Shown here: piece after piece, positions 53,492 to 62,600 of the stretch | Layout of the letters: each line of letters begins with the position of its first letter | Numbering within the stretch: the stretch's first letter is position 1 | DNA from: Clostridia bacterium | GTDB taxonomy: Bacteria; Bacillota; Clostridia; Lachnospirales; Anaerotignaceae | DNA: 64,000 nucleotides | Assembly (NCBI GenBank): GCA_910575055.1 | Contig: CAJTDC010000001.1 | Coordinates: 310,001 to 374,000, forward strand | Direction: 5' to 3' | Program-made: the position numbers and the translations under genes | The notes under the pieces: model-generated | The model's database searches: none | What the model was told of the DNA's origin: nothing | What the model saw: the letters and a program-made list of their open reading frames with translations, nothing else

Positions 53492-54109
53492 ATGAATATA
53501 TTATTGATAAACGGCAGCCCTCATACAAAGGGAACAGGATTTACTGCTTTAAGTGAAATGGAAAAAGTGTTCCAAAAAAATGGTATTGATACAGAATTAA
53601 TACAAGTAGGAAGTCAGGCAATAAGGGGCTGTATGGCTTGTAACTATTGTGTGTCACATAGTAAATGTACGATTGATGATATTGTAAATGAAGTTGCTCC
53701 AAAATTTGAAAAAGCAGATGGTATTGTTGTTTCTAGTCCTGTTTATTATGCTTCTGCAAATGCAACACTAATTGCATTTTTAGACAGACTTTTTTATAGT
53801 ACACCTTTTGATAAAACAATGAAAGTAGGAGCAAGTGTTGTTACCGCCAGGAGAGGCGGTTTGTCTGCTACATTTGATGAATTAAATAAATATTTTACAA
53901 TATCTAATATGCCTATTGCTTCTAGTCAATATTGGAATAGTCTACACGGCAATACTGCTGAAGAAGCTATACAAGACAAAGAAGGACTTCAGACAATGCG
54001 TCTATTAGCAGAAAATATGTCATTTTTAATAAAAAGTATTGCTTTAGGAAAACAACAATATGGTTTACCAGAAAAAGAGGAAAGAATTGGTACAAACTTT
54101 ATTAGATAA
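53492..54109 (+). CDS. Flavodoxin-like NAD(P)H-dependent FMN reductase
   Basis: The protein has 205 residues. The FMN-binding start is ILLINGSPHTKGTGFTAL. Then come the iron-sulfur-flavoprotein-like Cys region GCMACNYCVSHSKCTI and SSPVYYASANATLIAFLDR. The four Cys in a C-x(2)-C-x(2)-C-x(5)-C-like array could hold a cluster or act in redox. It is 22 bases after the aldo/keto reductase and most likely works with it as an electron donor or detoxifying reductase. Confidence 0.88.
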   Translation: MNILLINGSPHTKGTGFTALSEMEKVFQKNGIDTELIQVGSQAIRGCMACNYCVSHSKCTIDDIVNEVAPKFEKADGIVVSSPVYYASANATLIAFLDRLFYSTPFDKTMKVGASVVTARRGGLSATFDELNKYFTISNMPIASSQYWNSLHGNTAEEAIQDKEGLQTMRLLAENMSFLIKSIALGKQQYGLPEKEERIGTNFIR

Positions 54110-54144
54110 AATAAATATTCATAAATAATAAGAGGTGATATATT

Positions 54145-54189
54145 TTGAAACATTGCATTGTAGTATCTGGGATAGTTTTAAAAAAATAA
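54145..54189 (+). CDS. Fourteen-codon open frame, leader peptide or gene remnant
   Basis: A TTG start is preceded by AGAGGTG at a suitable distance and encodes MKHCIVVSGIVLKK, then TAA. It lies in the 103-base gap between the reductase and acetyltransferase genes. The peptide looks like the beginning of a Rossmann-fold protein whose rest has been lost. Translation is not proven. Confidence 0.3.
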   Translation: MKHCIVVSGIVLKK

Positions 54190-54212
54190 TATTAATATAA
54201 AGGAGAAATATT

Positions 54213-54842
54213 ATGACTATTCCAGAAAAAAATATATATCCTCGTACAGGAGATAAACAAACAATTTATTTAAAAAATGTTATTTCAAATCCCAATATTA
54301 TCATTGGGGAATATACTATGTACAATGATTTTGTAAATGACCCTACATTATTTGAAAAAAATAATGTATTATATCACTATCCTATCAATTATGACAAATT
54401 AATAATAGGAAAGTTTTGTTCTATTGCTTGTGGGGCACGCTTTTTATTCAATAGTGCTAACCATAGCTTATCTTCTTTATCTAGTTATCCCTTTCCTCTT
54501 TTCTATGAAGAATGGGGACTGCAACGTGAAAATGTAGCAGATGCTTGGGATAACAAAGGAGATATTGTTATTGGAAATGATGTTTGGATTGGCTATGAAG
54601 CAGTCATACTAGCTGGTGTTACAATAGGAGATGGTGCTATTATTGGAACACGTGCTGTTGTTACAAAAGACGTGCCTCCTTATACTATTGTGGGAGGTAT
54701 ACCTGCAAAAGCAATACGAAAACGTTATTCAGATAAAGTTATTTCGGAATTGCTTCATATAAAATGGTGGAATTGGGAAAAACAAAAAATTTCTAAAAAC
54801 ATCAAAGCAATACAACAGGGAAATATACAACAACTAAAATAA
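54213..54842 (+). CDS. CatB/Vat-type hexapeptide O-acetyltransferase
   Basis: The protein has 209 residues. It is a left-handed beta-helix acyltransferase of the xenobiotic acetyltransferase group. Shared with Vat enzymes are NDPTLFEKNNVLYHYPINYDK, LIIGKFCSIACGARF, the catalytic-His loop NSANHSL, GDIVIGNDVWIGYEAVI and LLHIKWWNW. Vat proteins acetylate streptogramin A and CatB proteins chloramphenicol; this protein differs at the ANH loop neighbour and the drug range is not predictable. It ends the operon behind the MerR-type promoter and has AAAGGAG before its ATG. Confidence 0.88.
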   Translation: MTIPEKNIYPRTGDKQTIYLKNVISNPNIIIGEYTMYNDFVNDPTLFEKNNVLYHYPINYDKLIIGKFCSIACGARFLFNSANHSLSSLSSYPFPLFYEEWGLQRENVADAWDNKGDIVIGNDVWIGYEAVILAGVTIGDGAIIGTRAVVTKDVPPYTIVGGIPAKAIRKRYSDKVISELLHIKWWNWEKQKISKNIKAIQQGNIQQLK

Positions 54843-54847
54843 AATAC

Positions 54848-54878
54848 AGCAGGAAATCTCAAAAGATTTCCTGCTTTT
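54848..54878 (+). terminator. Intrinsic terminator after the acetyltransferase
   Basis: A perfect 12-bp stem (54848-54859 with 54864-54875) has a CAAA loop and a short T tail. Confidence 0.8.
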
Positions 54879-54898
54879 GACTATTATAAAAAATATTT

Positions 54899-54986
54899 GT
54901 ACATTTAGTACATTTAACACTCAAGCTTTTCCTGCTTTTTCTTATGGAAATTGCTTAATCGAAATTTTTATAAATGTCAAATGTAC
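54899..54986 (+). repeat. Tandem GTACATTTA pair with inverted copies in the leader of the second aldo/keto reductase
   Basis: GTACATTTA occurs twice in direct tandem (54899-54916). Inverted copies follow at 54971-54986 (TAAATGT-CAAATGTAC). The set could fold into a long-range stem with a two-base bulge or serve as an operator. No good -35/-10 pair was found within it. Confidence 0.5.
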
Positions 54987-55007
54987 TTATTAATTAGGAG
55001 GAAAAAT

Positions 55008-56153
55008 ATGAATTATCGTAAACTTGGTAAAACAGGTTTAAAAGTAAGTGAAATAGGTCTTGGCTGTGAGGGCTTTTTAGAAAAAGAGGATACTTTTACA
55101 AATGAATTGTTTTCACTTGCTTTAGAATATGGTGTAAATTGTATGGATATGTATAGCCCTAATCCAGATTTACATAGACGTGTTGGAAATCTTATACACA
55201 ATCAAAGAGAAAAATTTATATTACAGGGACATTTATGTACTATATGGCAAAATGAGCAATATAAAGCAACACGAAATATTACAGAAGTAAAAATAGCATT
55301 TGAAGCAATGCTTAAAAACTTAAATACAGATTATATTGATATTGGTATGATACATTATGTAGACTCTCTTAATACTTGGAAACAAATTGCAGAGGGAGAA
55401 ATACTAAAATATGCACTAGAATTAAAATCACAAGGTAAAATTAAGCATATTGGTATGAGCAGTCACAACCCTATTGTTGCTCTAGAAGCAGTAAACAGTG
55501 GCGTAATTGAAGTACTTATGTTTAGTGTTAACCCTTGTTATGACTTACTTCCAGCAGACGAAGATGTTGAAAAGCTATGGGCACAATCTAGTTATGAAAA
55601 GCCATTGTTTAATTTAGACCCAGAAAGAGAAAAGCTTTATGAAACTTGTCAACGTTTAGGTGTTGGTATTACTGTTATGAAAGCATTTGGAGGGGGAGAT
55701 TTGCTTTCAGAATATTCTCCAGCTGGAAAAGCTATGACACCTAGCCAATGTATACACTATGCTTTAACACGTCCCGCAGTAGCAACTATATTTTCTGGCG
55801 TTCGTACTATGGAAGATTTAAAAAATTCGTTATATTATGAATGTGCTACGGAAGAAGAAAAAGATTATGCTACTGTTTTTTCTACTTTCAACAATATTAG
55901 CTGGCAGGGACATTGTATGTACTGTGGACATTGTGCTCCTTGTCCTAAAGGTATTGATGTTGCCTCTGTTATTAAATTTTTAAATTTAGCAAAAGCACAA
56001 GGAGAAATTCCTGAAACTGTTTTACAGCATTATATGGCTTTAACTGCTAAAGCAGGAGATTGTATTGTATGTGGTGCTTGTGAAAAAAGATGTCCTTTTG
56101 ATGTTTCTATTATAGAAAGTATGAAAGAAGCAAAAAAACTATTTGGACAATAA
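55008..56153 (+). CDS. Second aldo/keto reductase with C-terminal 4Fe-4S domain
   Basis: The start is the ATG behind TTAGGAGG, giving 381 residues; a longer frame upstream has no RBS and crosses the repeat region. The barrel begins MNYRKLGKTGLKVSEIGLG and contains NCMDMYSPNPDLHRRV, where the usual active-site DTA-Y motif is changed to DMYSPN. Two Cys clusters follow: CMYCGHCAPCP and CIVCGACEKRCP. It is related to the reductase at 52342 but only distantly (its substrate loop differs). It lies outside the MerR-type operon, after a terminator. Confidence 0.9.
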   Translation: MNYRKLGKTGLKVSEIGLGCEGFLEKEDTFTNELFSLALEYGVNCMDMYSPNPDLHRRVGNLIHNQREKFILQGHLCTIWQNEQYKATRNITEVKIAFEAMLKNLNTDYIDIGMIHYVDSLNTWKQIAEGEILKYALELKSQGKIKHIGMSSHNPIVALEAVNSGVIEVLMFSVNPCYDLLPADEDVEKLWAQSSYEKPLFNLDPEREKLYETCQRLGVGITVMKAFGGGDLLSEYSPAGKAMTPSQCIHYALTRPAVATIFSGVRTMEDLKNSLYYECATEEEKDYATVFSTFNNISWQGHCMYCGHCAPCPKGIDVASVIKFLNLAKAQGEIPETVLQHYMALTAKAGDCIVCGACEKRCPFDVSIIESMKEAKKLFGQ

Positions 56154-56178
56154 AATATCACATACTACTATGTATTCA

Positions 56179-56207
56179 TTTACAAAATAGTATGATTTTG
56201 GTATAAT
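56179..56207 (+). promoter_or_regulatory. SigA promoter of the Cys/His-rich protein gene
   Basis: TTTACA (56179-56184), a 17-base spacer and TATAAT (56202-56207) with an extended -10 TGG. Confidence 0.75.
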
Positions 56208-56261
56208 GTTAATATGATGAAATATTTCATATAATTAAAATGCAGAAAGGAGGCGTTTGCT

Positions 56262-56534
56262 ATGAATATTAAAAAATTGCTTGCAGTAGGGGCAGTTGTT
56301 GCAATGTCATCTGCTTTTGCTATACCAACATTTGCACACGGACATCATAGAAGAACACAAGCTACTGTAAATTATACTGCTATTTGTACTATAGAAAGTT
56401 GTACAGAAACAGGTCGCCATACCCATGATGGTGTTGATTATTGTGGTTACGACCATAGCTGTGGATATTGTGATGGTTCTTGTGTAACACAAAGCAATTA
56501 CGGTTGTGGTGGAGGACATCACGGTTGTCACTAA
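56262..56534 (+). CDS. Small secreted Cys/His-rich protein, putative metal binder
   Basis: The protein has 90 residues. A clear signal peptide (about 1-26, ending PTFA-HG) is followed by a mature part with about nine Cys and ten His. The core CTIESCTETGRHTHDGVDYC resembles small secreted proteins of gut Clostridia with a C-x(4)-C-x(3)-G-x-H-x-HDG pattern. The C-terminus is CGGGHHGCH. Metal binding (zinc, copper or nickel) is inferred from composition only. The gene is alone with a good promoter, an AAAGGAGG site and a terminator, which suggests strong expression. Confidence 0.85.
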   Translation: MNIKKLLAVGAVVAMSSAFAIPTFAHGHHRRTQATVNYTAICTIESCTETGRHTHDGVDYCGYDHSCGYCDGSCVTQSNYGCGGGHHGCH

Positions 56535-56570
56535 TCAAAAACTATGACATTTTATATCATTTAACATAAC

Positions 56571-56612
56571 AAAAAGAACGAATGATATTTTATTATATTA
56601 TTCGTTCTTTTT
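56571..56612. terminator. Convergent intrinsic terminator
   Basis: An 18-bp stem (56571-56588 with 56595-56612, one wobble) has a six-base loop. T tracts lie on both strands, serving the Cys/His-rich gene and the methyltransferase. Confidence 0.85.
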
Positions 56613-56618
56613 ATTTTA

Positions 56619-57977
56619 TTACATTATTTTTTTCATACTTACTACTGTTTCTATGTGTACAGTTCTTGGAAACTGATTGACTAATTTTACTCTTTCTATA
56701 CTATAACCATTTTGTTGAAAAATCTGTAAATCTCTTGCTAAAGAAGTAGGTTTACAAGACACATAAATAATTTCTGGAGCATCAAAAGCAATAATTTTAT
56801 CAATCGCTTTAGTATGAATACCATCTCTTGGAGGGTCTAATATAATCAAATCTGGTTTTTCATTTAATTCCTCTATTTTTTGAAGTACATCACCTGCTAT
56901 AAATTCACAATTTAACAATCCATTTCTTTGAGCATTTTCATTTGCTGCAGAAACTGCTTCTTCTACCAATTCTATGCCAATTACTTTTTTAGAATGTTCT
57001 GCCATAATTTGAGCGATTGTTCCTGTACCACAATACAAATCAAACACTATTTTATTTTTAACATTTTCTGCAAATTCTTTTACAATTTCATATAATTTTT
57101 CTGCTCCTTTTGAATTTGTTTGAAAAAATGAAAAGGCAGAAACTTTAAATTCTAAATCAAAAAGTTTTTCTATAAAATAATCTCTACCATATAGTATATT
57201 CGTTTTATCACTTTGCACAATATCTGCCAAAGCATCATTTTTTGTATGTAATATACCACAGATATTTCCTTCTAATTTCAAACACAGTAGTTCTTTTTGA
57301 TATTCTTCTAATGAAAAAACAATTTCTGATGTTGTTACCAAATTAATCAATATTTCGCCTGTTGCTTCTCCTTTTCTTACTACCAAATGTCTTAACACAC
57401 CATTATGACGTACTTTATGATAAAAAGGAATATTTCTTTTTTGAAAAAAATGCAGTGTTGCATTAATAATTTTTAAAAAGTCACTATCTATAATATTGCA
57501 GTCTGTCAGTGTTACTACTTCATAGTAACTTTGTCTTTTTCTCATACCTAACGCTAAATCACCGCCTTTTTGTTCATCTCCAAATGAAAATTCACATTTA
57601 TTACGATATGCCTTTTGTTTTGGAGAAGACAATATTCCTTCCCAGCTTTTTATAGTAATGTTTGCTTGTTCTAATAATGTTTTTACTTGCTTTTCTTTCA
57701 TAGCAATTTCTGATGTAATATCCATATTTTGATAAGTACAACCACCACAAAGTGAAAAATGAGGACATTCTGATGGTTGTTCAAAAGGAGATTTCTGTAA
57801 TACTTCTTCTAATTTTGCCTCTATACCACTGCTTCTTTTTTTTGTAATGCGTGCTGTAATTTTTTGTTTTGGCAAAACATTCTTTACAACTACTTTTTGC
57901 CCTTCTATATATCCAATTCCCTTATTAGGGAATAATACTTCTTCTATGTCTAATACAATTTTATCATTTTTTTTCAT
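56619..57977 (-). CDS. 23S rRNA (uracil-5-)-methyltransferase, RlmD/RumA family
   Basis: The protein has 452 residues. An N-terminal TRAM domain (about 5-60, GIGYIEGQKVVVKNVLPKQ) is followed by Fe-S Cys ligands in CPHFSLCGGCTYQNM. The SAM domain carries FDLYCGTGTIAQIMAEH and IGIELVEEAV. LDPPRDGIHTKA and the catalytic Cys motif YVSCKPTSLARDL come last. Firmicutes have RlmCD-type paralogues (U747 and U1939), so the exact site is not assigned. The start ATG follows GGAGGGATAC. It is monocistronic. Confidence 0.93.
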   Translation of the reverse strand: MKKNDKIVLDIEEVLFPNKGIGYIEGQKVVVKNVLPKQKITARITKKRSSGIEAKLEEVLQKSPFEQPSECPHFSLCGGCTYQNMDITSEIAMKEKQVKTLLEQANITIKSWEGILSSPKQKAYRNKCEFSFGDEQKGGDLALGMRKRQSYYEVVTLTDCNIIDSDFLKIINATLHFFQKRNIPFYHKVRHNGVLRHLVVRKGEATGEILINLVTTSEIVFSLEEYQKELLCLKLEGNICGILHTKNDALADIVQSDKTNILYGRDYFIEKLFDLEFKVSAFSFFQTNSKGAEKLYEIVKEFAENVKNKIVFDLYCGTGTIAQIMAEHSKKVIGIELVEEAVSAANENAQRNGLLNCEFIAGDVLQKIEELNEKPDLIILDPPRDGIHTKAIDKIIAFDAPEIIYVSCKPTSLARDLQIFQQNGYSIERVKLVNQFPRTVHIETVVSMKKIM

Positions 57978-58009
57978 ATGTATCCCTCCAAAAAAAGCCT
58001 ACAAAATAT

Positions 58010-58038
58010 TTGTATTTTGATATAAATTATGTTATACT
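58010..58038 (+). promoter_or_regulatory. SigA-type promoter of the S1-domain gene
   Basis: TTGTAT (58010-58015), a 17-base spacer and TATACT (58033-58038), about 88 bases before the ATG. Confidence 0.6.
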
Positions 58039-58125
58039 TGTTACGGTAAATGAATACTTTTATGTAATACGAATGATTGTAATACAAAAAACTATGATTA
58101 AAATAGAATGGGAGTGTAAAATTTA

Positions 58126-58584
58126 ATGTCAGAAAAAGTTCAGGTTGGCAATATTGTTGAAGGTAAAGTATTACGCATCAAACCTTTTGGTGCTATCGTT
58201 TCATTGGGTGACAAAGTACAAGGGTTGGTTCATATTTCACAAATAGCAAATAACTTTGTGCAAGATATAAACGAACATATTGCTGTAGGTGATATTGTAA
58301 AAGTAAAAGTCCTTTCTGTGGACGAAGCCTCCAACAAAATTTCTCTTTCTATACGAGAGGCACTTCCTTCTACAACAAAAAATACAAAGCCATCTAATTT
58401 TGAAAAAAAATTCCGCACAAAAGAACATAAATCAAATTACGAAAATAGAACAATACGTCCTGCTGATGATTATTTTAAGCCACAATCAGCACCTTCTGAT
58501 TTTGAAGATAAAATGAAAGACTGGTTAAAACAATCAAACGAAAGACAGGCAGGATTAAATAAAAGAGCAAATAAACGTTCCTAA
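58126..58584 (+). CDS. S1 RNA-binding domain protein (YugI/GSP13-like)
   Basis: The protein has 152 residues. A single S1 domain (about 5-77) contains GNIVEGKVLRIKPFGAIVSLGDKVQGLVHISQIA and VKVKVLSVDEASNKISLSIR. A Lys/Arg/Ser-rich, probably disordered tail follows with DDYFKPQSAPSDFEDKMKDWLKQSNERQAGL, as in Bacillus YabR and YugI. It likely binds ribosomes or RNA. GGGAGTG stands before the ATG. Confidence 0.9.
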   Translation: MSEKVQVGNIVEGKVLRIKPFGAIVSLGDKVQGLVHISQIANNFVQDINEHIAVGDIVKVKVLSVDEASNKISLSIREALPSTTKNTKPSNFEKKFRTKEHKSNYENRTIRPADDYFKPQSAPSDFEDKMKDWLKQSNERQAGLNKRANKRS

Positions 58585-58592
58585 TCAGCAAT

Positions 58593-58623
58593 AAAGCAGG
58601 GAAATTTCCCTGCTTTCTATTTT
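58593..58623 (+). terminator. Intrinsic terminator after the S1-domain gene
   Basis: A perfect palindrome (58593-58616; AAAGCAGGGAA and its complement) is followed by CTATTTTG. Confidence 0.75.
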
Positions 58624-58660
58624 GTTATTGCCAACACATTAAGTGTGTTACATTTTATTT

Positions 58661-58993
58661 TTACACCTTTTTTGCATCGCTCCAAAGGTGGTCTAAACTA
58701 TAAAATTCCCTTTGTTCTTTGTTAAATAAATGTACTAATATATTTCCAAAATCCAAAAGTATCCACGTTGCTACGCTATATCCTTCTGAGTGGTGCAGTT
58801 TTACACCTGCTTTAAATAACTTTTGTTCTACTTCATCTGCCATTGCTCTCAAATGGTTTACATTATTTCCACTTGCAATTACAAAATAATCTGCAATATT
58901 AGAAATTCCTCTTAAGTCTAATACTTTAATATCTTCTCCCATTTTATCCTCTAATGCTGTTTGAGCAATTTTTGCAATTTCTACAACTTCCAC
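58661..58993 (-). CDS. rsfS: Ribosomal silencing factor RsfS
   Basis: The protein has 110 residues. The family core is KVLDLRGISNIADYFVIASGNN and GYSVATWILLDFGNILVHLFNKEQREFYSLDHLW. It binds L14 on the 50S subunit and blocks subunit joining when nutrients are scarce. It follows the nadD-yqeK gene by 13 bases, its standard place. GGAGGAAA lies before the ATG. Confidence 0.95.
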   Translation of the reverse strand: MEVVEIAKIAQTALEDKMGEDIKVLDLRGISNIADYFVIASGNNVNHLRAMADEVEQKLFKAGVKLHHSEGYSVATWILLDFGNILVHLFNKEQREFYSLDHLWSDAKKV

Positions 58994-59006
58994 AATATTT
59001 CCTCCT

Positions 59007-60239
59007 TTATTTATTTTTAAAATATTCTAACGCTTCTAATGACAAAGCGTGCAATTTCAACTTTCTTTGTTTAACATAAGAAATTGTATGTTCTAATGTG
59101 TATCTCATTGCCATATCTAAATCCAAATAAGAAAGTCTTCTTGCTTCTTCTAGTCCATCAAAAGTTGTTCTATTTGGCTCAATATAATCTGCCAAAAATA
59201 TAATTTTTTCTAATAAACTCATTTCTTTTCTGCCTGTAGTATGATAACGAATAGCATTTAAAATATCTTCATCATCTACTAAATACTCTCTTTTAGCAAT
59301 TTCTGCTCCCAAAAATGGGTGTATCAAATCTTTTTGCTCTTTTAAAACATCATCTAATGGTATATGATATTCTTTACATAAACGTATTTTTAAATCATTA
59401 GGATAATTTTTAGCACAATCGTGAAGCAATCCTGCTACTTCAGCTTTTTTTCTATCTTGTGCTGTACCATAAATCTCTGCTAATTTCATCGCTTCTTCTG
59501 CTACACCCATTGTATGAATATACCTTTTTACAGATAATGCAGATTGTAATTTTTCTTTCATAATATCTGTTGTCAGCATAAATTTTACCTCTTTTTCTGT
59601 GTCATTTTCATATAAACCAAATTTATAAATATAGTCCTCTACTTCCTGAGGCAAAAGATATTTTATAGGTCTGCCATTTTGCACACGTTTTCTAATATCA
59701 GAAGATGAAATTTCCAGTCCTGGAACCTCCATATAATGTATTCTGCTAGCAAACTTATCTCTAATTTCTGTAATTTCATCAAACAATTTATTTTTTTTAT
59801 ATCCTGAACGAGTAACTGCAACAAAATCGCACATTGTTAATAATTTTTCTGCATTTTTCCATGTAAAAATTTGATGTATAGCATCTGCTCCTGTAATAAA
59901 ATATAAACGAGCATTTGGTCTACATAATCTTTTTAATTCTCCAATCGTATCTACAGTATATGTTTTACCTGGACGCTCAATTTCAATACGAGATACATCA
60001 AAATTTTCATTTCTCATTGTTGCCAATACTGTCATCAAATATCTATGCTCATGATGTGTTACTACTTTATCTGCTTTATGAGCTGGATTACCTGTAGGCA
60101 TAAATATTACTTTATCCACTTTAAATCTGTGTCGAACCGCCTCCGCTGTCGCTAAATGTCCATAATGTATTGGGTCAAATGTTCCTCCCATTATAGCAAT
60201 GCTTTTACAACTTTTAAAATCTTCTATACCACTTCTCAT
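59007..60239 (-). CDS. nadD: Fused NadD - YqeK: nicotinate-nucleotide adenylyltransferase and HD-domain Ap4A hydrolase
   Basis: The protein is 410 residues from the ATG at 60239. A TTG at 60275 overlaps yhbY and is the alternative, but neither has a strong RBS. Residues about 12-205 are NadD: IAIMGGTFDPIHYGHLATAE (nucleotidyltransferase HxGH), VIFMPTGNPAHK, and EISSSDIRKRV. It makes nicotinate adenine dinucleotide for NAD. Residues about 220-405 are a YqeK HD domain: RYIHTMGVAEEA, GLLHDCAKNYP, HPFLGAEIA and RYHTTGRKEMS-LEKIIFLADYIEPNR. It hydrolyses diadenosine tetraphosphate. The two are separate adjacent genes in Bacillus. One continuous frame without stop joins them here. Confidence 0.92.
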   Translation of the reverse strand: MRSGIEDFKSCKSIAIMGGTFDPIHYGHLATAEAVRHRFKVDKVIFMPTGNPAHKADKVVTHHEHRYLMTVLATMRNENFDVSRIEIERPGKTYTVDTIGELKRLCRPNARLYFITGADAIHQIFTWKNAEKLLTMCDFVAVTRSGYKKNKLFDEITEIRDKFASRIHYMEVPGLEISSSDIRKRVQNGRPIKYLLPQEVEDYIYKFGLYENDTEKEVKFMLTTDIMKEKLQSALSVKRYIHTMGVAEEAMKLAEIYGTAQDRKKAEVAGLLHDCAKNYPNDLKIRLCKEYHIPLDDVLKEQKDLIHPFLGAEIAKREYLVDDEDILNAIRYHTTGRKEMSLLEKIIFLADYIEPNRTTFDGLEEARRLSYLDLDMAMRYTLEHTISYVKQRKLKLHALSLEALEYFKNK

Positions 60240-60258
60240 AAAACTTACACTCTTTCTA

Positions 60259-60552
60259 TTATTTGGGCAATTCAATTATTGGTTTCTTTTTGGACTGTCG
60301 AAACAATATAAAACGATTGCCAATTACTTGTACTACTTCTGCTCCTGTTCTATCTGCCAATATACTAGCTGCTTGTTTTGCTTCTATCATATTATTATCT
60401 AATACATTTAATTTTATTAATTCTCTTGCTTCTAATGCTTTGTCAACAGCATCTCTTAATTCTGGTGTTACACCGTTTTTGCCTATTTGAAATATACTAT
60501 CCAAATTATTTGCTATACTTTTTAAATAAGCTCTTTGTTTACTTGTCAACAT
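60259..60552 (-). CDS. yhbY: YhbY-family ribosome-assembly RNA-binding protein (CRM domain)
   Basis: The protein has 97 residues. The CRM domain is complete: LTSKQRAYLKSIANNLDSIFQIGKNGVTPELRDAVDKALEARELIKLNVL, then ADRTGAEVVQVIGNRFILFRQSKK. It associates with pre-50S particles. It lies between obgE and nadD-yqeK as in Firmicutes. GGAGGAAA stands before the ATG, and its 3' end is very close to the start of nadD. Confidence 0.93.
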   Translation of the reverse strand: MLTSKQRAYLKSIANNLDSIFQIGKNGVTPELRDAVDKALEARELIKLNVLDNNMIEAKQAASILADRTGAEVVQVIGNRFILFRQSKKKPIIELPK

Positions 60553-60594
60553 TTTTCCTCCTATTACATAATTATACCATAAAAATAATATGAC

Positions 60595-61938
<1,344 letters not shown>

Positions 61939-61955
61939 CCCCTGTTTTCTCTTTC

Positions 61956-62252
61956 TTATTCAGCCACTGCTAAATCCACTGGATATACAGAAACTTGTTT
62001 TTTATCTTTGCCTTTTCTTTCATAACTTACACGACCATCTACTAATGCAAAAAGTGTATCATTTCCACCTTTACCTACATTAATACCTGGGTGGATTTTT
62101 GTTCCTCTTTGTGTATATAAGATGTTGCCAGCTTTTACAACCTGACCATCAGCACGTTTTGCACCAAGTCTTTTTGCTTTGGAGTCACGTCCGTTTCTTG
62201 TAGAACCAACACCTTTTTTATGAGCGAAAAATTGAAGGTTACATTTCAACAT
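61956..62252 (-). CDS. rpmA: Ribosomal protein bL27 with Prp-cleavable N-terminal extension
   Basis: The ATG at 62252 has GGAGGTG upstream, giving 98 residues. The protein begins [14 protein letters not shown]. The NLQFF-A boundary is the known cleavage site by the Prp protease in Firmicutes, which exposes the mature AHKKG terminus needed near the peptidyl transferase centre. The rest ([39 protein letters not shown]) is typical bL27. The gene for Prp is just upstream, four bases away. Confidence 0.96.
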   Translation of the reverse strand: MLKCNLQFFAHKKGVGSTRNGRDSKAKRLGAKRADGQVVKAGNILYTQRGTKIHPGINVGKGGNDTLFALVDGRVSYERKGKDKKQVSVYPVDLAVAE

Positions 62253-62256
62253 ATTG

Positions 62257-62595
62257 TTACACCTCCTCATAATTTAATCGGATATACTTTTTATATTCTT
62301 TTGATAAATCTTGCAGCCCTATTACCATTGCTTTTAGCAAAAGCTCTGCATCATAGTCTGCTTCTTTTTCTACATCAGAAAACATTACTTTTAAATAACC
62401 ACCTTTTTGTTCGTTGGCATCACAATGAAACTGTGTTGTTGTAAGCTGCTCTATTGCATTTACAGTATTAATCGTCAACACTGATACAGCAGCACAAACA
62501 ATATCTTCTCCTTCTTGTGCAAAACCAGCGTGTCCACAAATACAGTATCCACAAAGTTGTTTTCTACTATTATGATATATCGTCGCTTTTATCAT
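62257..62595 (-). CDS. prp: Prp, cysteine protease processing ribosomal protein bL27
   Basis: The protein has 112 residues of the YsxB family. The catalytic His and Cys are seen in [20 protein letters not shown] (His22 and Cys34). It trims the N-terminal extension of bL27. It sits between rplU and rpmA, as is standard in Firmicutes. The gap to rplU is five bases. Confidence 0.94.
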   Translation of the reverse strand: MIKATIYHNSRKQLCGYCICGHAGFAQEGEDIVCAAVSVLTINTVNAIEQLTTTQFHCDANEQKGGYLKVMFSDVEKEADYDAELLLKAMVIGLQDLSKEYKKYIRLNYEEV

Positions 62596-62600
62596 ATTAA

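Noticed and set aside
58631-58648. Short hairpin AACACA/TGTGTT after rsfS
   Set aside because: Only six pairs and no T tract on the minus strand; not a convincing terminator.
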